A DNA stretch of 48,951 bases from Ignavibacteriota bacterium (GTDB lineage Bacteria > Bacteroidota > Ignavibacteria > UBA10030 > SZUA-254). The notes under the pieces were generated by a model that was given only the letters and a program-made list of their open reading frames with translations, had not been told where the DNA came from and did not search any database. A program made the position numbers and the translations under genes. Position 1 is the first letter of the stretch. The number at the start of each line of letters is the position of its first letter. The stretch spans positions 1-48,951 of the forward strand of contig JANYJZ010000042.1 in assembly GCA_025358305.1 (NCBI GenBank), read 5' to 3'. Shown here piece after piece: positions 32,163 through 41,772 of this stretch.

Positions 32163-33524
32163 TTAGATGGTTTCGACGATGACGGACGGCGTCACGGCAT
32201 CCTTCGGCATGAGCGCGGGCCAGTAGGCGATGACCTCCGAGGGCTTCGGCCGTCCGCCGGCAAAGCCGGTCACGGCCGGGGGGCCCGTCAGGATGAGGGG
32301 CGCGATCTCCTTGCCGAACCGTTCCACGGCCGAAAAATCACGGCCCCGAACACCGATGCGAAGCACGACCTCATTGATGAGCGCGGGGATGGGCGCCATC
32401 GGACCGTGGCAGGAGTTCAAGCCGAGGAACTCCGTTCGGATCTCGTCGAACGAGAGCCCGAGGTCCGCGAGCCGCGTGCGAAGAATCTCGTCCGCCTTCT
32501 TCGCCTTCTCGAGCGCGTCAGGCCAGGCATAGGTCAGCGTGCTGATCGCCGTATAGCCGTCAGCGTACGACATCGAGACCTTGTAAGAGTCGGTGTTCGG
32601 CTTCCCTTTGACCCCGGAGACCTTCACGCGGTTCTTCCCGACTTGGTCGAGGCGGATCGTAGTGAAATCCGCGACGCACTCCGGCGTGATGTACTTCGTC
32701 GGATCGCCGATCTCGTAGAGGAGCTGCTCGCTGACGCTTTGAACGGTGACGAGACCGCCGGTCCCGTCATGCTTCGTAAAGATAACATCGCCGTTTGGAT
32801 ATGCTTCGGCGATCGGAAATCCGATATGGGCGAGATCGGGGACGTTCTTCCAGTCCGCGGAGAAGTTCCCGCCGGTCGCCTGGCCGCCGCATTCGTTGAT
32901 GTGGCCCGCGACGACGCCGGCGGCGAGCTTGTCCCAGTCGGACCAGCTCCATCCAAACTCGTGGATCATCGGCGCATACGTCAAAGCGGTGTCGGTCGTC
33001 CGGCCGGTCAAGACGATCTGCGCGCCCCGGTCGAGCGCCTCCACGATGGGCTTCGCGCCGAAATAGACGTTCGCGCTCACGAGCCGGTCGCGGACCGCAT
33101 CGAGGTTCTCGTCCGTCTCCATGTTCTTCAAGGCGACGCCCTTGGAGCGAAGCGCGTCAAGCTGGAGGAGAATGTCGTCCCCCACGACGACGCCGATGGT
33201 GAGCCCCGTGATGCCGAGCTTCGTCGCCGCGGCGAAGATCGCATCGCGGCAGCCGATCGGGTTGACGCCGCCGCCGTTCGTGATCACCCGGATCTTCTTC
33301 TCCATGATGACGGGAAGGATCCGCTCCATGAGCGGAACGAGGTCCTTCGCGTAGCCGAGAGCGGGGTTCTTCATCTTCTGCTTCTGCATGATGGACATGG
33401 TCACCTCGGCGAGGTAGTCCATCATCATGTAGTCGATCGGGCCTTTGGTCACTTGGTCGACCGGTGCGGTCAACAGATCGCCCCAGAAGCCCTGCCCGCT
33501 CGCAATCCTGATCTTTTCTTTCAT
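32163..33524 (-). CDS. AtuA/DUF1446 family protein (large domain)
   Basis: 453 residues of the acyclic terpene utilisation AtuA family (DUF1446). Visible blocks are ASGQGFWGDLLTAP and a following DYMMMDYLAEVTMSIMQKQK region, TNGGGVNPIGCRDAI, and FLGLNSCHGPMAP near the end. The enzymatic role is not well known; pathway members suggest acyl-CoA or terpenoid catabolism. It starts 31 nt after aspS and its product probably pairs with the separate C-domain gene downstream. Placement among translation genes looks like operon piggybacking, not a shared pathway. Confidence 0.85.
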   Translation of the reverse strand: MKEKIRIASGQGFWGDLLTAPVDQVTKGPIDYMMMDYLAEVTMSIMQKQKMKNPALGYAKDLVPLMERILPVIMEKKIRVITNGGGVNPIGCRDAIFAAATKLGITGLTIGVVVGDDILLQLDALRSKGVALKNMETDENLDAVRDRLVSANVYFGAKPIVEALDRGAQIVLTGRTTDTALTYAPMIHEFGWSWSDWDKLAAGVVAGHINECGGQATGGNFSADWKNVPDLAHIGFPIAEAYPNGDVIFTKHDGTGGLVTVQSVSEQLLYEIGDPTKYITPECVADFTTIRLDQVGKNRVKVSGVKGKPNTDSYKVSMSYADGYTAISTLTYAWPDALEKAKKADEILRTRLADLGLSFDEIRTEFLGLNSCHGPMAPIPALINEVVLRIGVRGRDFSAVERFGKEIAPLILTGPPAVTGFAGGRPKPSEVIAYWPALMPKDAVTPSVIVETI

Positions 33525-33555
33525 GGCCGTGTGTGAGGTATCGGAAGTACCGCGT

Positions 33556-35319
33556 TCATGCGAGCTTGATGTGAAGTTCCGCGAGCTGTTTCGCGTCGAC
33601 GTCCGACGGGGAGTCGTCCATAAGCGACATCGCGCTCGTCGTTTTCGGGAACGCGATGACGTCGCGGATAGACTTTTCCCCGTTGAGGATCATGCAGATC
33701 CGGTCGAAGCCGAACGCGATCCCGCCGTGGGGCGGAGCGCCGAACCGGAACGCCTCGAGCATGAACCCGAACTTCTTCTTTGCCTCCTCCGGACTGATGC
33801 CGAGGAGCCCGAAGACCTTGCTCTGAAGATCCCGGTCGTGGATCCTGATGCTCCCGCCGGCGATCTCGCTGCCGTTGAGGACGAGGTCGTAGGCGCGCGC
33901 GCGCGCGCGGGCCGGATCCGTGTCCAGGAGCGACAGGTCCTCCTCTTTCGGCGAGGTGAACGGATGATGGACGGCGACGTAGCGTTTTTCCGCCGGGTCG
34001 TACTCGAACATCGGGAAATCGGTCACCCAGAGAAGGTTGAACTTCTTCTCGTTGATGAGGTTGAGGCGCCGCGCCAGTTCCAGACGCAATGCGCCGAGGA
34101 TGGCGTACGTTTTGGACCATGCGTCCGAAACGAGGAGGATAAGGTCGCCCGGCGACGCGTGCATCGCTCCGCGGATCTGCTCCAGGAACTCTTTTCCGAG
34201 GAACTTTTCAACCGGCGTCTCGATGCCGGCCTCGGTCACTCTCATCCAGACGAGGCCGCCTGCGCCGAGCTTTTTTGTGAAGTCGGTCAGGACGTCGAGC
34301 TGGCTTCGGGTGTAGGCGCCGCAGCCCGGGGCGACAAAGCCCGCGACGACTCCCCCCTTGGCGACGTTGTCGCTGAACACTTTGAACGGGGCTCCTTTGA
34401 CGATCGCGCTGACGTCGGAAAATTTGAGATCGAACCGCGTGTCGGGCTTGTCCGAACCGTAGCCTTCCATCGCCTCTTTGTAGGTCATCCGGGCGAACGG
34501 CGCCGAGATCGAGATGCCGCAGATCTCGCGGAAGAATTCGGCCATGAGGCCTTCGACGACACTCATGATGTCCGGCTCGTCGACGAACGACATTTCAACG
34601 TCGATCTGGGTGAATTCCGGCTGCCGGTCGGCGCGCAGGTCCTCGTCCCGGAAGCATTTCACGATCTGGAAGTACCGGTCCATGCCGGCGACCATGAGGA
34701 TCTGCTTGTAGGTCTGCGGGGATTGGGGCAGCGCGTAGAACCTGCCGTGATGGACCCGGCTCGGAACGAGGTAGTCCCTCGCCCCTTCGGGGGTGCTCTT
34801 CATCAAGACGGGGGTCTCGACCTCCACGAACTTCAGCGCATCGAAATACTTCCTCGTGATGAGATACATCTTGTGGCGTGATATGAGGTTCTTTTGCATC
34901 GGCGCGCGGCGCAAATCGAGGTAGCGGTACTTCAGCCGCGTCTCTTCCTGGACGTCGATGGAGTCCTCGATGGGAAACGGCGGCGTGTCGGCGCGCGTGA
35001 TGATGGTGAGTTCACCGGCAAGGACGTCGATCTCGCCGGTCACGAGAGAGGCATTGAGCGTCCCTTCCGGGCGCCTCTGGACGGTGCCGCTCACCGAGAT
35101 GACGTACTCCGAGCGCAGCTCGCCTGCTAGGGCATGGACCTCTGAGTTCGTCTGCGGGTTGAAGACCACCTGCGTCTTGCCATAGCGGTCGCGCAGGTCG
35201 ATAAAGACGACGCCGCCGAGGTCCCGGCGGATGTCCACCCAGCCGGTGAGTGTGACGCTCGAGCCAATGTGTTGCGCACGGAGGTCTCCGCAGGTATGCG
35301 TACGCTTCTTGTACTGCAT
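33556..35319 (-). CDS. aspS: Aspartyl-tRNA synthetase, bacterial type
   Basis: 587 residues: N-terminal OB-fold anticodon-binding domain (VTLTGWVDIRRDLGGVVFID), class II core with motif 2 (FRDEDLRADRQPEFTQIDVE), the GAD insertion, and motif 3 (GGIAFGFDRICMIL). The long bacterial form is clear. A run of GC dinucleotides at 33892-33909 encodes ARARA in the DPARARARAYDLVLNG stretch, at a place where the family length is unchanged. It opens the long operon from a promoter 50 nt upstream of the ATG at 35319. Whether it also charges tRNA(Asn) cannot be judged here. Confidence 0.94.
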   Translation of the reverse strand: MQYKKRTHTCGDLRAQHIGSSVTLTGWVDIRRDLGGVVFIDLRDRYGKTQVVFNPQTNSEVHALAGELRSEYVISVSGTVQRRPEGTLNASLVTGEIDVLAGELTIITRADTPPFPIEDSIDVQEETRLKYRYLDLRRAPMQKNLISRHKMYLITRKYFDALKFVEVETPVLMKSTPEGARDYLVPSRVHHGRFYALPQSPQTYKQILMVAGMDRYFQIVKCFRDEDLRADRQPEFTQIDVEMSFVDEPDIMSVVEGLMAEFFREICGISISAPFARMTYKEAMEGYGSDKPDTRFDLKFSDVSAIVKGAPFKVFSDNVAKGGVVAGFVAPGCGAYTRSQLDVLTDFTKKLGAGGLVWMRVTEAGIETPVEKFLGKEFLEQIRGAMHASPGDLILLVSDAWSKTYAILGALRLELARRLNLINEKKFNLLWVTDFPMFEYDPAEKRYVAVHHPFTSPKEEDLSLLDTDPARARARAYDLVLNGSEIAGGSIRIHDRDLQSKVFGLLGISPEEAKKKFGFMLEAFRFGAPPHGGIAFGFDRICMILNGEKSIRDVIAFPKTTSAMSLMDDSPSDVDAKQLAELHIKLA

Positions 35320-35368
35320 GAAGTCGAAATACTTTCAAATGGATAAGAAATCATTGAATTGAAGCGTT

Positions 35369-35399
35369 GGAAGATAGGGAAATTTTGGCGAAGGAGCAA
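35369..35399 (-). promoter_or_regulatory. Promoter of the aspS-atuA-prfB-lol operon (TTG-N20-TATCTTCC)
   Basis: TTG at 35399-35397, 20-base spacer, TATCTTCC at 35376-35369 on the minus strand, leader about 43 nt. It is the only promoter-like signal I see in front of the nine-gene run. The 35400-35569 stretch holds no gene. Confidence 0.6.
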
Positions 35400-35569
35400 A
35401 CAATGGGGGGTATAACCCAGTGTGAAACGGCCCTCGGAGTTTCCCGCGCGCGCTCAGCGGGGGCCCACGGAGCATCAACTTCATCGTCGTGACGTGGGAT
35501 GCACGGGTCGTACCGTCATCCCTGCGCCGGCGGATTCACCGTGAGCCGGTGGGAGAAGAGGTAGGAAGC

Positions 35570-35599
35570 AAAAAAAACGGGAACGATTTCTCGTTCCCG
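35570..35599 (-). terminator. Strong intrinsic terminator of trxA
   Basis: A perfect 9-bp stem CGGGAACGA/TCGTTCCCG with a GAAA tetraloop on the minus strand, then a run of eight Ts. A textbook rho-independent terminator, 22 nt beyond the trxA stop codon. Confidence 0.93.
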
Positions 35600-35620
35600 C
35601 GAATCCATAGAAAGAGCGGC

Positions 35621-35944
35621 TTAGTTCAGATGCGGGGTCAGCTTGTCGATGAGGTGGCGTTTCGGAACGGCGCCAACGATCTGTTCCACGACCTGCCCTC
35701 CCTTGAAGACGAGGAGGGTCGGTATGCTCCGAATGCCGAATTGCATCGCCGTCTGCGGGTTCGCATCGACGTCCATCTTCGTGACCTTGAGTTTTCCGTC
35801 ATATTCGCTTGCGAGCTCTTCGACGACGGGCGCGATCATCTTGCAAGGACCGCACCAGACCGCCCAGAAATCCACAAGGACGGGCTTGTCGGATTTCAGC
35901 ACTTCGGCCTGAAAATTTGCATCATCCACTTGAAGGGTCTTCAT
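35621..35944 (-). CDS. trxA: Thioredoxin
   Basis: 107 residues, exactly the size of a classical thioredoxin. The redox active site WCGPCK lies at about 30-35 ([20 protein letters not shown]), followed by the cis-proline segment ([15 protein letters not shown]). It reduces protein disulfides using thioredoxin reductase. AGAGGA 8 nt before the ATG at 35944 is a good ribosome-binding site. It follows dnaE by 57 nt and is closed by a strong terminator. Confidence 0.96.
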   Translation of the reverse strand: MKTLQVDDANFQAEVLKSDKPVLVDFWAVWCGPCKMIAPVVEELASEYDGKLKVTKMDVDANPQTAMQFGIRSIPTLLVFKGGQVVEQIVGAVPKRHLIDKLTPHLN

Positions 35945-35986
35945 GTATATATCCTCTATTGGAATCGGTGAGACGAATATCGTACT

Positions 35987-35994
35987 GTAATATA
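35987..35994 (-). promoter_or_regulatory. Possible trxA -10 box (TATATTAC)
   Basis: A good -10-like box 43 nt before the trxA ATG on the minus strand, in the gap after dnaE. No TTG is found at the expected distance, so this may be a weak or regulated promoter, or trxA may be read through from dnaE. Confidence 0.3.
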
Positions 35995-36001
35995 CGAAAA
36001 A

Positions 36002-39000
36002 TTAATTTGAAAATCTCAGGGCATCTCTGCCCAAGACCTGCTCCGCTTCCTGGATAAATTCATCGGAGGTGTCGACGCTGTATTTCGTCGACTGAAGCCG
36101 CAACCCCCCCTTTCCAGTGTCGTCTTGCACATTGAAGAAACAGGAGCATTTTCCCTTGTGCTTTTCAACGACCTTCCGAAGGTCCGTGACGGTGGATTCC
36201 TTCAATTCACGGGGGCGGATGTTGATAATAACGCGTTTCGCAAATATCTGACGTACCTTTTCCATGGCGTGGACGTCGCTGACGACGATGCGCAACGTGT
36301 CGCCGTTCTGCTCCGCCTTGCCGATGACCATGACCATGGATTCTGGTCCCAGGAGCAGTTGATATTTCTGGAAGGCATCGGAAAAAACGATGCATTCCCC
36401 CTTCCCTGTGAAATCCTCAAGCGTCAGAAAAGCCATCATGTTCCCCTTCTTGTCGAGCTTCTTCTTAAGGGAAGAGACGATGCCGCAGACGCGGACAATG
36501 CTCCCGGACTTCACTGCTCCCGGGTTGCCAAATTGGGCGGTGGAAAATGATTGTATATCCCGCTCGAAACGGATCAGGGGGTGTCCGGAGACGTAAAAAC
36601 CAAGAACCGCCTTTTCCTTTGAAAGTTTATCGCTTTCCGACCATTCGGGAGCATTGGGGAGCACGGGATAATGCTCCCGTATCGCTGCCTGCGCGGAAAC
36701 CTCAAAGAGCGACGATTGACCTTTGGATGTTTGGCTTTTCGCCTGCTGGCCGAATTGTATCGCCTTTTCTACGCCGTCAAAGAGCTGCGCCCTGTTCTTG
36801 GAAACACTGTCGAACGCCCCAGCCTGGATGAGCCCTTCGAGTGTCTTCTTGTTCACCAGCCGGAGGTCCACCCTCTTGCAGAATTCATACAGGTTGTCGA
36901 ATTTCCCCTGTTCCTCCCGGTTCTTGATGATCCCTTCCACCGCGCTGACGCCGACATTCTTGATGGCACTCAAGCCAAAGCGGATCCCGGCCGCGGTGAC
37001 GACGAACTTCACGCGACTTTCATTGACGTCCGGCGGCAGGACCTGGAGTCCCATCTTCCGGCATTCATCGATGAGCTGAACGACGTAGTCGGTGTCGCCG
37101 ATCTCGGCTGAGATGGCGGCGGCCATGTACTCGGCCGGATAATGCGCCTTGAGATACGCGGTTTGGTAGGCGAGGACGGAATACGCCACGCTGTGCGACT
37201 TGTTGAACCCGTAGGAGGCGAACTTCTCGATCATGTCGAAGATCTCGCCTGCGATCTTCTTCGAGAAGCCCTTCCCGACGGCACCGTCGATGAATTCGGA
37301 CTTCTGCTTCGCCATGAGCTCCTTGTCCTTCTTTCCCATGGCGCGGCGCATGATGTCGGCTTTCGCGAGGGAAAAACCCGCCACCTCGCTCGCGATCTTC
37401 ATGACCTGTTCCTGGTAGACGATGATGCCGTACGTCTCCTTCAGCACAGCTTCAAGCTGGGGATGGAGGTACTCGATCTTCTGGAGGCCCTGCTTCCGGC
37501 GGATGAAGTCGCCGATCATCTCCATCGGGCCGGGGCGGTAGAGCGCATTCATGGCGACGAGATCGCTGATCGTGGAGGGCTTCAATTTCCGGAGCCAGTC
37601 CTGCATGCCGGAGGATTCGAACTGGAAGACCCCGACCGTGTGCCCCTTGCCGAAGAGCTCAAAGGTCTTCGGATCCACCTCCGGAATGGCATCAAGATCG
37701 ACCTCGACGCCGTGGTTCTCCTTGATCAGGACGAGGGTATTCTCGATGATCGTGAGTGTCCGCAATCCCAGGAAGTCCATCTTCAAAAGGCCGGCATCCT
37801 CGAGGTCGAGCATGTTGTACTGCGTCATGAGCTCGGTCTGCGGCGTCTTGTAGAGCGGAACATAATCAACGAGCGGTCCGGGGGCGATGACGACGCCCGC
37901 GGCGTGCGTGGAGGAGTTCCGGTTCATCCCTTCGAGGACGAGGGAGATCTCCACGAGCTCCTTGATCTTCTCGTCCTTGCTTTCCTTTACCCATTTCAGG
38001 TCGGGGAGCGTCGCGATGGCCTCGGCCAAGGGCGTCACCTTCCCCTGGAAGACCGGGATCTGTTTCGTGATCGACTCCGTGACCTGCAAGGGGACGCCGA
38101 GGACGCGGCCGACGTCCTTGAGGACTGCGCGGGTCGAAAGGGTTCCGAATGTGATGATCTGGGAGACCGAATCCGCCCCGTATTTCTGCTTGACGTACTC
38201 GATGACCTCTTCGCGCTTGGCGTCCGAAAAATCGATATCGATGTCGGGCATGCTCACGCGGTCGGGGTTGAGGAAGCGCTCAAAAAGGAGGTCGTACTTC
38301 AGAGGGTCGACATTCGTGATCCCGATGACGTAGGAAACAAGGCTTCCCGCCGCGCTGCCGCGGCCCGGGCCGACGAGAATTCCCCGGGCCCGGGCGGCGT
38401 TGATGAAGTCTTGGGTGATGAGAAAATACCCGGCGTACCCCATCCTGTTGATGACGGAGAGCTCATGCTGCAGCCGTTCCCGGATGACGGGAGTGACGTC
38501 CGCGTAGCGCTTCCGTACCCCGTCCTGGGCGAGGCGCTCGAGGAACTCCTCCGGCGAAGAGACCCCCTTCGGCATCGGAAAGTCGGGCATGAACGACTTT
38601 CCCGGCTTGATATTGAAGTTCTCGATCTTTTCAGCGACCTCCAGCGTGGAACGGATCGCCTCGGGATGATGGCGGAAGAGCGCGCACATCTCCGCGGCGG
38701 TCTTGAAGTAGATCTGGTCCGTCTGGTAACGAAGCTGGCGGTAGTCCTGGACGTTCTGCGCGCTCGCGTCGGGGATCATGAGCATCACGTTGTGCGCGAT
38801 GGCATGCCCTTTCTCGATGTAATGGACGTCGTTCGTCGCGATGAGCTTGATGCCGAGTTCCTTCGACAGGAGGGGCATGCCCTCGAGGATGTACTTCTCC
38901 TTTTCGAGCGAATGGTCCTGGATCTCGAGGTAAAAATCCTCGCCGAAGATCTCTTTGAACCGGATGGCGGTCGCGCGGGCTTCCCCCTGGTTCCCGTTGA

Positions 39001-39469
39001 CGAGGTGATACGAGACGACGCCGGACGGGCAGGCCGAGAGAGCGATCAGGCCGGAGGCATAGCGCTCGAGGAGCTCCATGTCGATCCTCGGCTTGTAATA
39101 AAAGCCCTCGGTGTGCCCGAGGCTCACGAGGCGCATGAGGTTCTTGTAGCCGGTGTGGTTCTTCGCCAGGAGGACCAGGTGGTGGTAGATGCCTCGGCCG
39201 CGCCCCTCTTTCATGCTCTGGGCGTCGACCTCCTTGTCGAACCGGCTTCCCTTCGTGACGATGTAGACTTCGCACCCGATGATCGGCTTGATCCCCGCCT
39301 TCTTCGCGGTCTTGTAGAACTCGATCGAGCCGAACATGACGCCGTGGTCCGTCAGGGCGACGGCGGGCATCTTCTCCCTGACGGCCGACTGGACCAGGCC
39401 GTCGATCGTGGCCGCGCCGTCGAGAAGACTGTAATGCGAATGGTTATGGAGGTGGATGAACTCGGACAT
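36002..39469 (-). CDS. dnaE: DNA polymerase III alpha subunit
   Basis: 1155 residues, the replicative polymerase catalytic subunit of the DnaE1 type. N-terminal PHP domain (FIHLHNHSHYSLLDGA, residues 1-280), polymerase core with the catalytic aspartates in MPDIDIDFSD, palm and fingers, a helix-hairpin-helix region, and a C-terminal OB fold (IVRVCGIVSSLKKKLDKKGN). The ATG at 39469 is chosen because it gives the standard start MSEFIHLH; a further 33 in-frame residues upstream are not family sequence. No clear promoter is seen in the 148-nt gap behind proS. Confidence 0.95.
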   Translation of the reverse strand: MSEFIHLHNHSHYSLLDGAATIDGLVQSAVREKMPAVALTDHGVMFGSIEFYKTAKKAGIKPIIGCEVYIVTKGSRFDKEVDAQSMKEGRGRGIYHHLVLLAKNHTGYKNLMRLVSLGHTEGFYYKPRIDMELLERYASGLIALSACPSGVVSYHLVNGNQGEARATAIRFKEIFGEDFYLEIQDHSLEKEKYILEGMPLLSKELGIKLIATNDVHYIEKGHAIAHNVMLMIPDASAQNVQDYRQLRYQTDQIYFKTAAEMCALFRHHPEAIRSTLEVAEKIENFNIKPGKSFMPDFPMPKGVSSPEEFLERLAQDGVRKRYADVTPVIRERLQHELSVINRMGYAGYFLITQDFINAARARGILVGPGRGSAAGSLVSYVIGITNVDPLKYDLLFERFLNPDRVSMPDIDIDFSDAKREEVIEYVKQKYGADSVSQIITFGTLSTRAVLKDVGRVLGVPLQVTESITKQIPVFQGKVTPLAEAIATLPDLKWVKESKDEKIKELVEISLVLEGMNRNSSTHAAGVVIAPGPLVDYVPLYKTPQTELMTQYNMLDLEDAGLLKMDFLGLRTLTIIENTLVLIKENHGVEVDLDAIPEVDPKTFELFGKGHTVGVFQFESSGMQDWLRKLKPSTISDLVAMNALYRPGPMEMIGDFIRRKQGLQKIEYLHPQLEAVLKETYGIIVYQEQVMKIASEVAGFSLAKADIMRRAMGKKDKELMAKQKSEFIDGAVGKGFSKKIAGEIFDMIEKFASYGFNKSHSVAYSVLAYQTAYLKAHYPAEYMAAAISAEIGDTDYVVQLIDECRKMGLQVLPPDVNESRVKFVVTAAGIRFGLSAIKNVGVSAVEGIIKNREEQGKFDNLYEFCKRVDLRLVNKKTLEGLIQAGAFDSVSKNRAQLFDGVEKAIQFGQQAKSQTSKGQSSLFEVSAQAAIREHYPVLPNAPEWSESDKLSKEKAVLGFYVSGHPLIRFERDIQSFSTAQFGNPGAVKSGSIVRVCGIVSSLKKKLDKKGNMMAFLTLEDFTGKGECIVFSDAFQKYQLLLGPESMVMVIGKAEQNGDTLRIVVSDVHAMEKVRQIFAKRVIINIRPRELKESTVTDLRKVVEKHKGKCSCFFNVQDDTGKGGLRLQSTKYSVDTSDEFIQEAEQVLGRDALRFSN

Positions 39470-39530
39470 ACTGGAAACGACACTTGTCTGGTGGACAATG
39501 CGATACACGAACGCAGCCTCGTATCGCCTG

Positions 39531-39560
39531 AAAAGAAACGCCCGGCCGAGCCGGCCAGGC
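39531..39560 (-). terminator. Intrinsic terminator of proS
   Basis: On the minus strand, GCCTGGCCG, loop GCT, CGGCCGGGC (9 bp, one G-U pair), followed by GTTTCTTTTC. It lies 57 nt past the proS stop and ahead of dnaE. Confidence 0.75.
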
Positions 39561-39617
39561 TTTCTCACGAACGTACTACGCCGGCGGACTCCCCCATCCG
39601 CTCAAGAGCGAACGTAC

Positions 39618-41312
39618 CTACGACTCGTAATACTTCTCCACGTACTGGACCACCTTACCGATCTCGATGATCTCCCGTTCCCCTGTGGCCCGGTGCTTCA
39701 CCTCGACGTTGCCGTTCGCGACATGTTTCTCGCCGACAATGACCTGAAGGGGCATGCCGAGCAGGTCGGCGTCCTTGAACTTGAATCCCGGACTCACGTC
39801 GCCGCGGTCGTCGTACAAGACCCCCAGGAGGAGGGCTTCGAACTTCTCATTGAGGTCGTTGGCGACGGCGGTGATCTTCGCGTTATTGGCATTGACGAGA
39901 ACAAGGTGGACATGAAACGGCGTCAACCCCTTCGTCCAGACGATGCCGTTCTTGTCGTGGCTCTGCTCGATGTGGCATGCAATGACGCGTTCGACGCCAA
40001 TGCCGTAGCTTCCCATGATGATCGGCTTTTCCTTGCCGTGCTCGTCAAGGAACGAGGCCTTCATCGCGTCGGCGTACTTCGTCCCGAGCTTGAAGATATG
40101 GCCAAGTTCGATCGCCCTGATGACGCGAAGCGGCTTGCTGCACGTTGTGCAGGGTTCGCCGGCGAGGGCAGTGCGCAGGTCGTAGTACGCGTCGATTTTC
40201 GTGTCACGTTTCAAATCGATGTTGCGCAGGTGATAGTCGTTCTTGTTCGCGCCGCTGATCAAATTGTTCGCGCCTTCGAGGCGCTTGTCGGCGATGATCC
40301 TGAAACCGTCGAGGCCGATCGGCCCGATCGAGCCTCCATCGGCTCCGGTGAGCGCTTTGAGCTCGTCGGGATGGGCTGGCCGTGCATCTGCGCCTAAGAC
40401 GACCTGGAGCTTCGATTCGTTGAGCTGGTCGTTTCCCACCATGAGGATCATGACAGGCCTTTGGCCAGCCATGTAGACAAGCGATTTGGCGAGCACTGAC
40501 TCGTCGACCTTGAGGAACTCTCTGAGCTCGTCGATCGTCTTTACGCCAGGCGTGTGGATCTCCTCGACCGCCGCACTCTCTCCGTTTTTCAGCGCACCAG
40601 GAACGGCCGAGGCGGCGACCTCGATATTGGCGGCATATCCGCAGCCATCACAAATCGCACACGTATCTTCGCCCGCCTCCGATTCGACCATGAATTCCTG
40701 AGAAGCGCTGCCGCCCATCGCGCCGCTTGAGGCGCCGACGATGAAGAACTTCAAACCGACGCGTGTAAAGATGTTCTTGTAGGCTTGCGCATGGGCGTCG
40801 TAGCTCGCGTCCAGGCCAGGCCATGTCGCGTCGAGGCTGTACGAATCCTTCATGAGGAACTGACGGCCGCGGATAACGCCGGAGCGCGGACGGGCTTCGT
40901 TACGGAACTTCGTCTGGATCTGATACCAGATCTGGGGTAGGTCGCGGTAGGACCGGATATGGTTCTTGGCGATGGAACAAATGACCTCTTCGTGCGTCGG
41001 CGCAAGGACGAGCGCTCGGTTCTTGATATGGAACATCGTGTCCCCAAATGCCTTCACACGGTCGGTCTCTTCCCAAAGTTCGACAGGGTTCAAGGCAGGA
41101 AGATGGAACTCCTGGCCGCCGATACCGTCCATCTCATCACGGATTATCTCCATGACCTTCTTCATGAGCCGATATCCGAGGGGGAGGAATGAATAGATCC
41201 CCGCGCCCAGGGGACGGATCATCCCGGCGCGCAACATGAGCTGATGGCTCGGGATCAGAGCATCCGATGGGACTTCCTTTAACGTGGGGATGAAGATCTT
41301 GCTGAGTTTCAT
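39618..41312 (-). CDS. proS: Prolyl-tRNA synthetase, bacterial type with editing domain
   Basis: 564 residues. The class II catalytic core shows motif 2 (KFRNEARPRSGVIRGRQFLM) and motif 3 (GSYGIGVERVIACHIEQSHD). Between them lies the bacterial INS editing domain (about 230-400, related to YbaK), with VGNDQLNESKLQVVLG. Two cysteine pairs (CAICDGC and CTTC) may bind zinc. INS removes mischarged alanine; the separate ybaK (4137-4619) would deal with cysteine. The gene follows a tRNA-Arg by 22 nt and is likely transcribed with it. Confidence 0.94.
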   Translation of the reverse strand: MKLSKIFIPTLKEVPSDALIPSHQLMLRAGMIRPLGAGIYSFLPLGYRLMKKVMEIIRDEMDGIGGQEFHLPALNPVELWEETDRVKAFGDTMFHIKNRALVLAPTHEEVICSIAKNHIRSYRDLPQIWYQIQTKFRNEARPRSGVIRGRQFLMKDSYSLDATWPGLDASYDAHAQAYKNIFTRVGLKFFIVGASSGAMGGSASQEFMVESEAGEDTCAICDGCGYAANIEVAASAVPGALKNGESAAVEEIHTPGVKTIDELREFLKVDESVLAKSLVYMAGQRPVMILMVGNDQLNESKLQVVLGADARPAHPDELKALTGADGGSIGPIGLDGFRIIADKRLEGANNLISGANKNDYHLRNIDLKRDTKIDAYYDLRTALAGEPCTTCSKPLRVIRAIELGHIFKLGTKYADAMKASFLDEHGKEKPIIMGSYGIGVERVIACHIEQSHDKNGIVWTKGLTPFHVHLVLVNANNAKITAVANDLNEKFEALLLGVLYDDRGDVSPGFKFKDADLLGMPLQVIVGEKHVANGNVEVKHRATGEREIIEIGKVVQYVEKYYES

Positions 41313-41334
41313 GAATTTCCAATGATTGATGAAG

Positions 41335-41409
41335 TGCCCCTGAGAGGAGTCGAACCTCCGGCCAACGGTTTAGGAAACCGCTGCTCTATCCATACTGAGC
41401 TACAGGGGC
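41335..41409 (-). tRNA. tRNA-Arg (anticodon CCT)
   Basis: The minus strand folds into a 75-nt cloverleaf: acceptor GCCCCTG with CAGGGGC, D loop of 10, anticodon stem GCGGT/ACCGT with loop TTCCTAA, variable loop of 5, and T stem GGAGG/CCTCT with one G-U pair. Anticodon CCT reads AGG arginine codons. CCA is not encoded. It lies 22 nt in front of proS. Confidence 0.95.
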
Positions 41410-41490
41410 GGCATGTTCCAGTTCCCAACTGTAGACTTACTGTGGAATACTCTACAGCGTTTTCTGAACATGGTCGGACTGATTGATGGT

Positions 41491-41521
41491 CAAATATACT
41501 CAATCTTGTGTAATTTCACAA
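41491..41521 (-). promoter_or_regulatory. Promoter of tRNA-Arg and proS (TTG-N20-TATATTTG)
   Basis: TTG at 41521-41519, 20-base spacer, TATATTTG at 41498-41491. The -10 box equals the Bacteroidota consensus TAnnTTTG. The rest of the 41410-41798 gap holds no gene that I can support. Confidence 0.7.
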
Positions 41522-41772
41522 CCGTTGTGCTCAGTCATGTGCAACAATGTAAGAGCCCCCGAGTACAGGCGCAAACACTGAGAACTACAATGAGTGCCAT
41601 GAAGGAGTCGCCCTATTGCAGTCCAGTGTGAATCTCATCTCAGAATCTCAAGTCTAAATAGAGGAATTGGTGTTTTACCGGATTCATCTGCCGTGTAGGA
41701 TCAATATCTTTAGACTGCGCGTACCGACACAGCCCTTGATCTCGGAGGGCTGGATTCTGTCCCCCCTTTTCT

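Noticed and set aside
39470-39568. 33 extra in-frame codons before dnaE
   Set aside because: They match no DnaE sequence and the family start MSEFIHLH lies at 39469.
37142-39670. 842-residue plus-strand frame opposite dnaE
   Set aside because: Antisense shadow of a certain gene; low-complexity composition (Asp, Arg, Val, Leu) and no motif.
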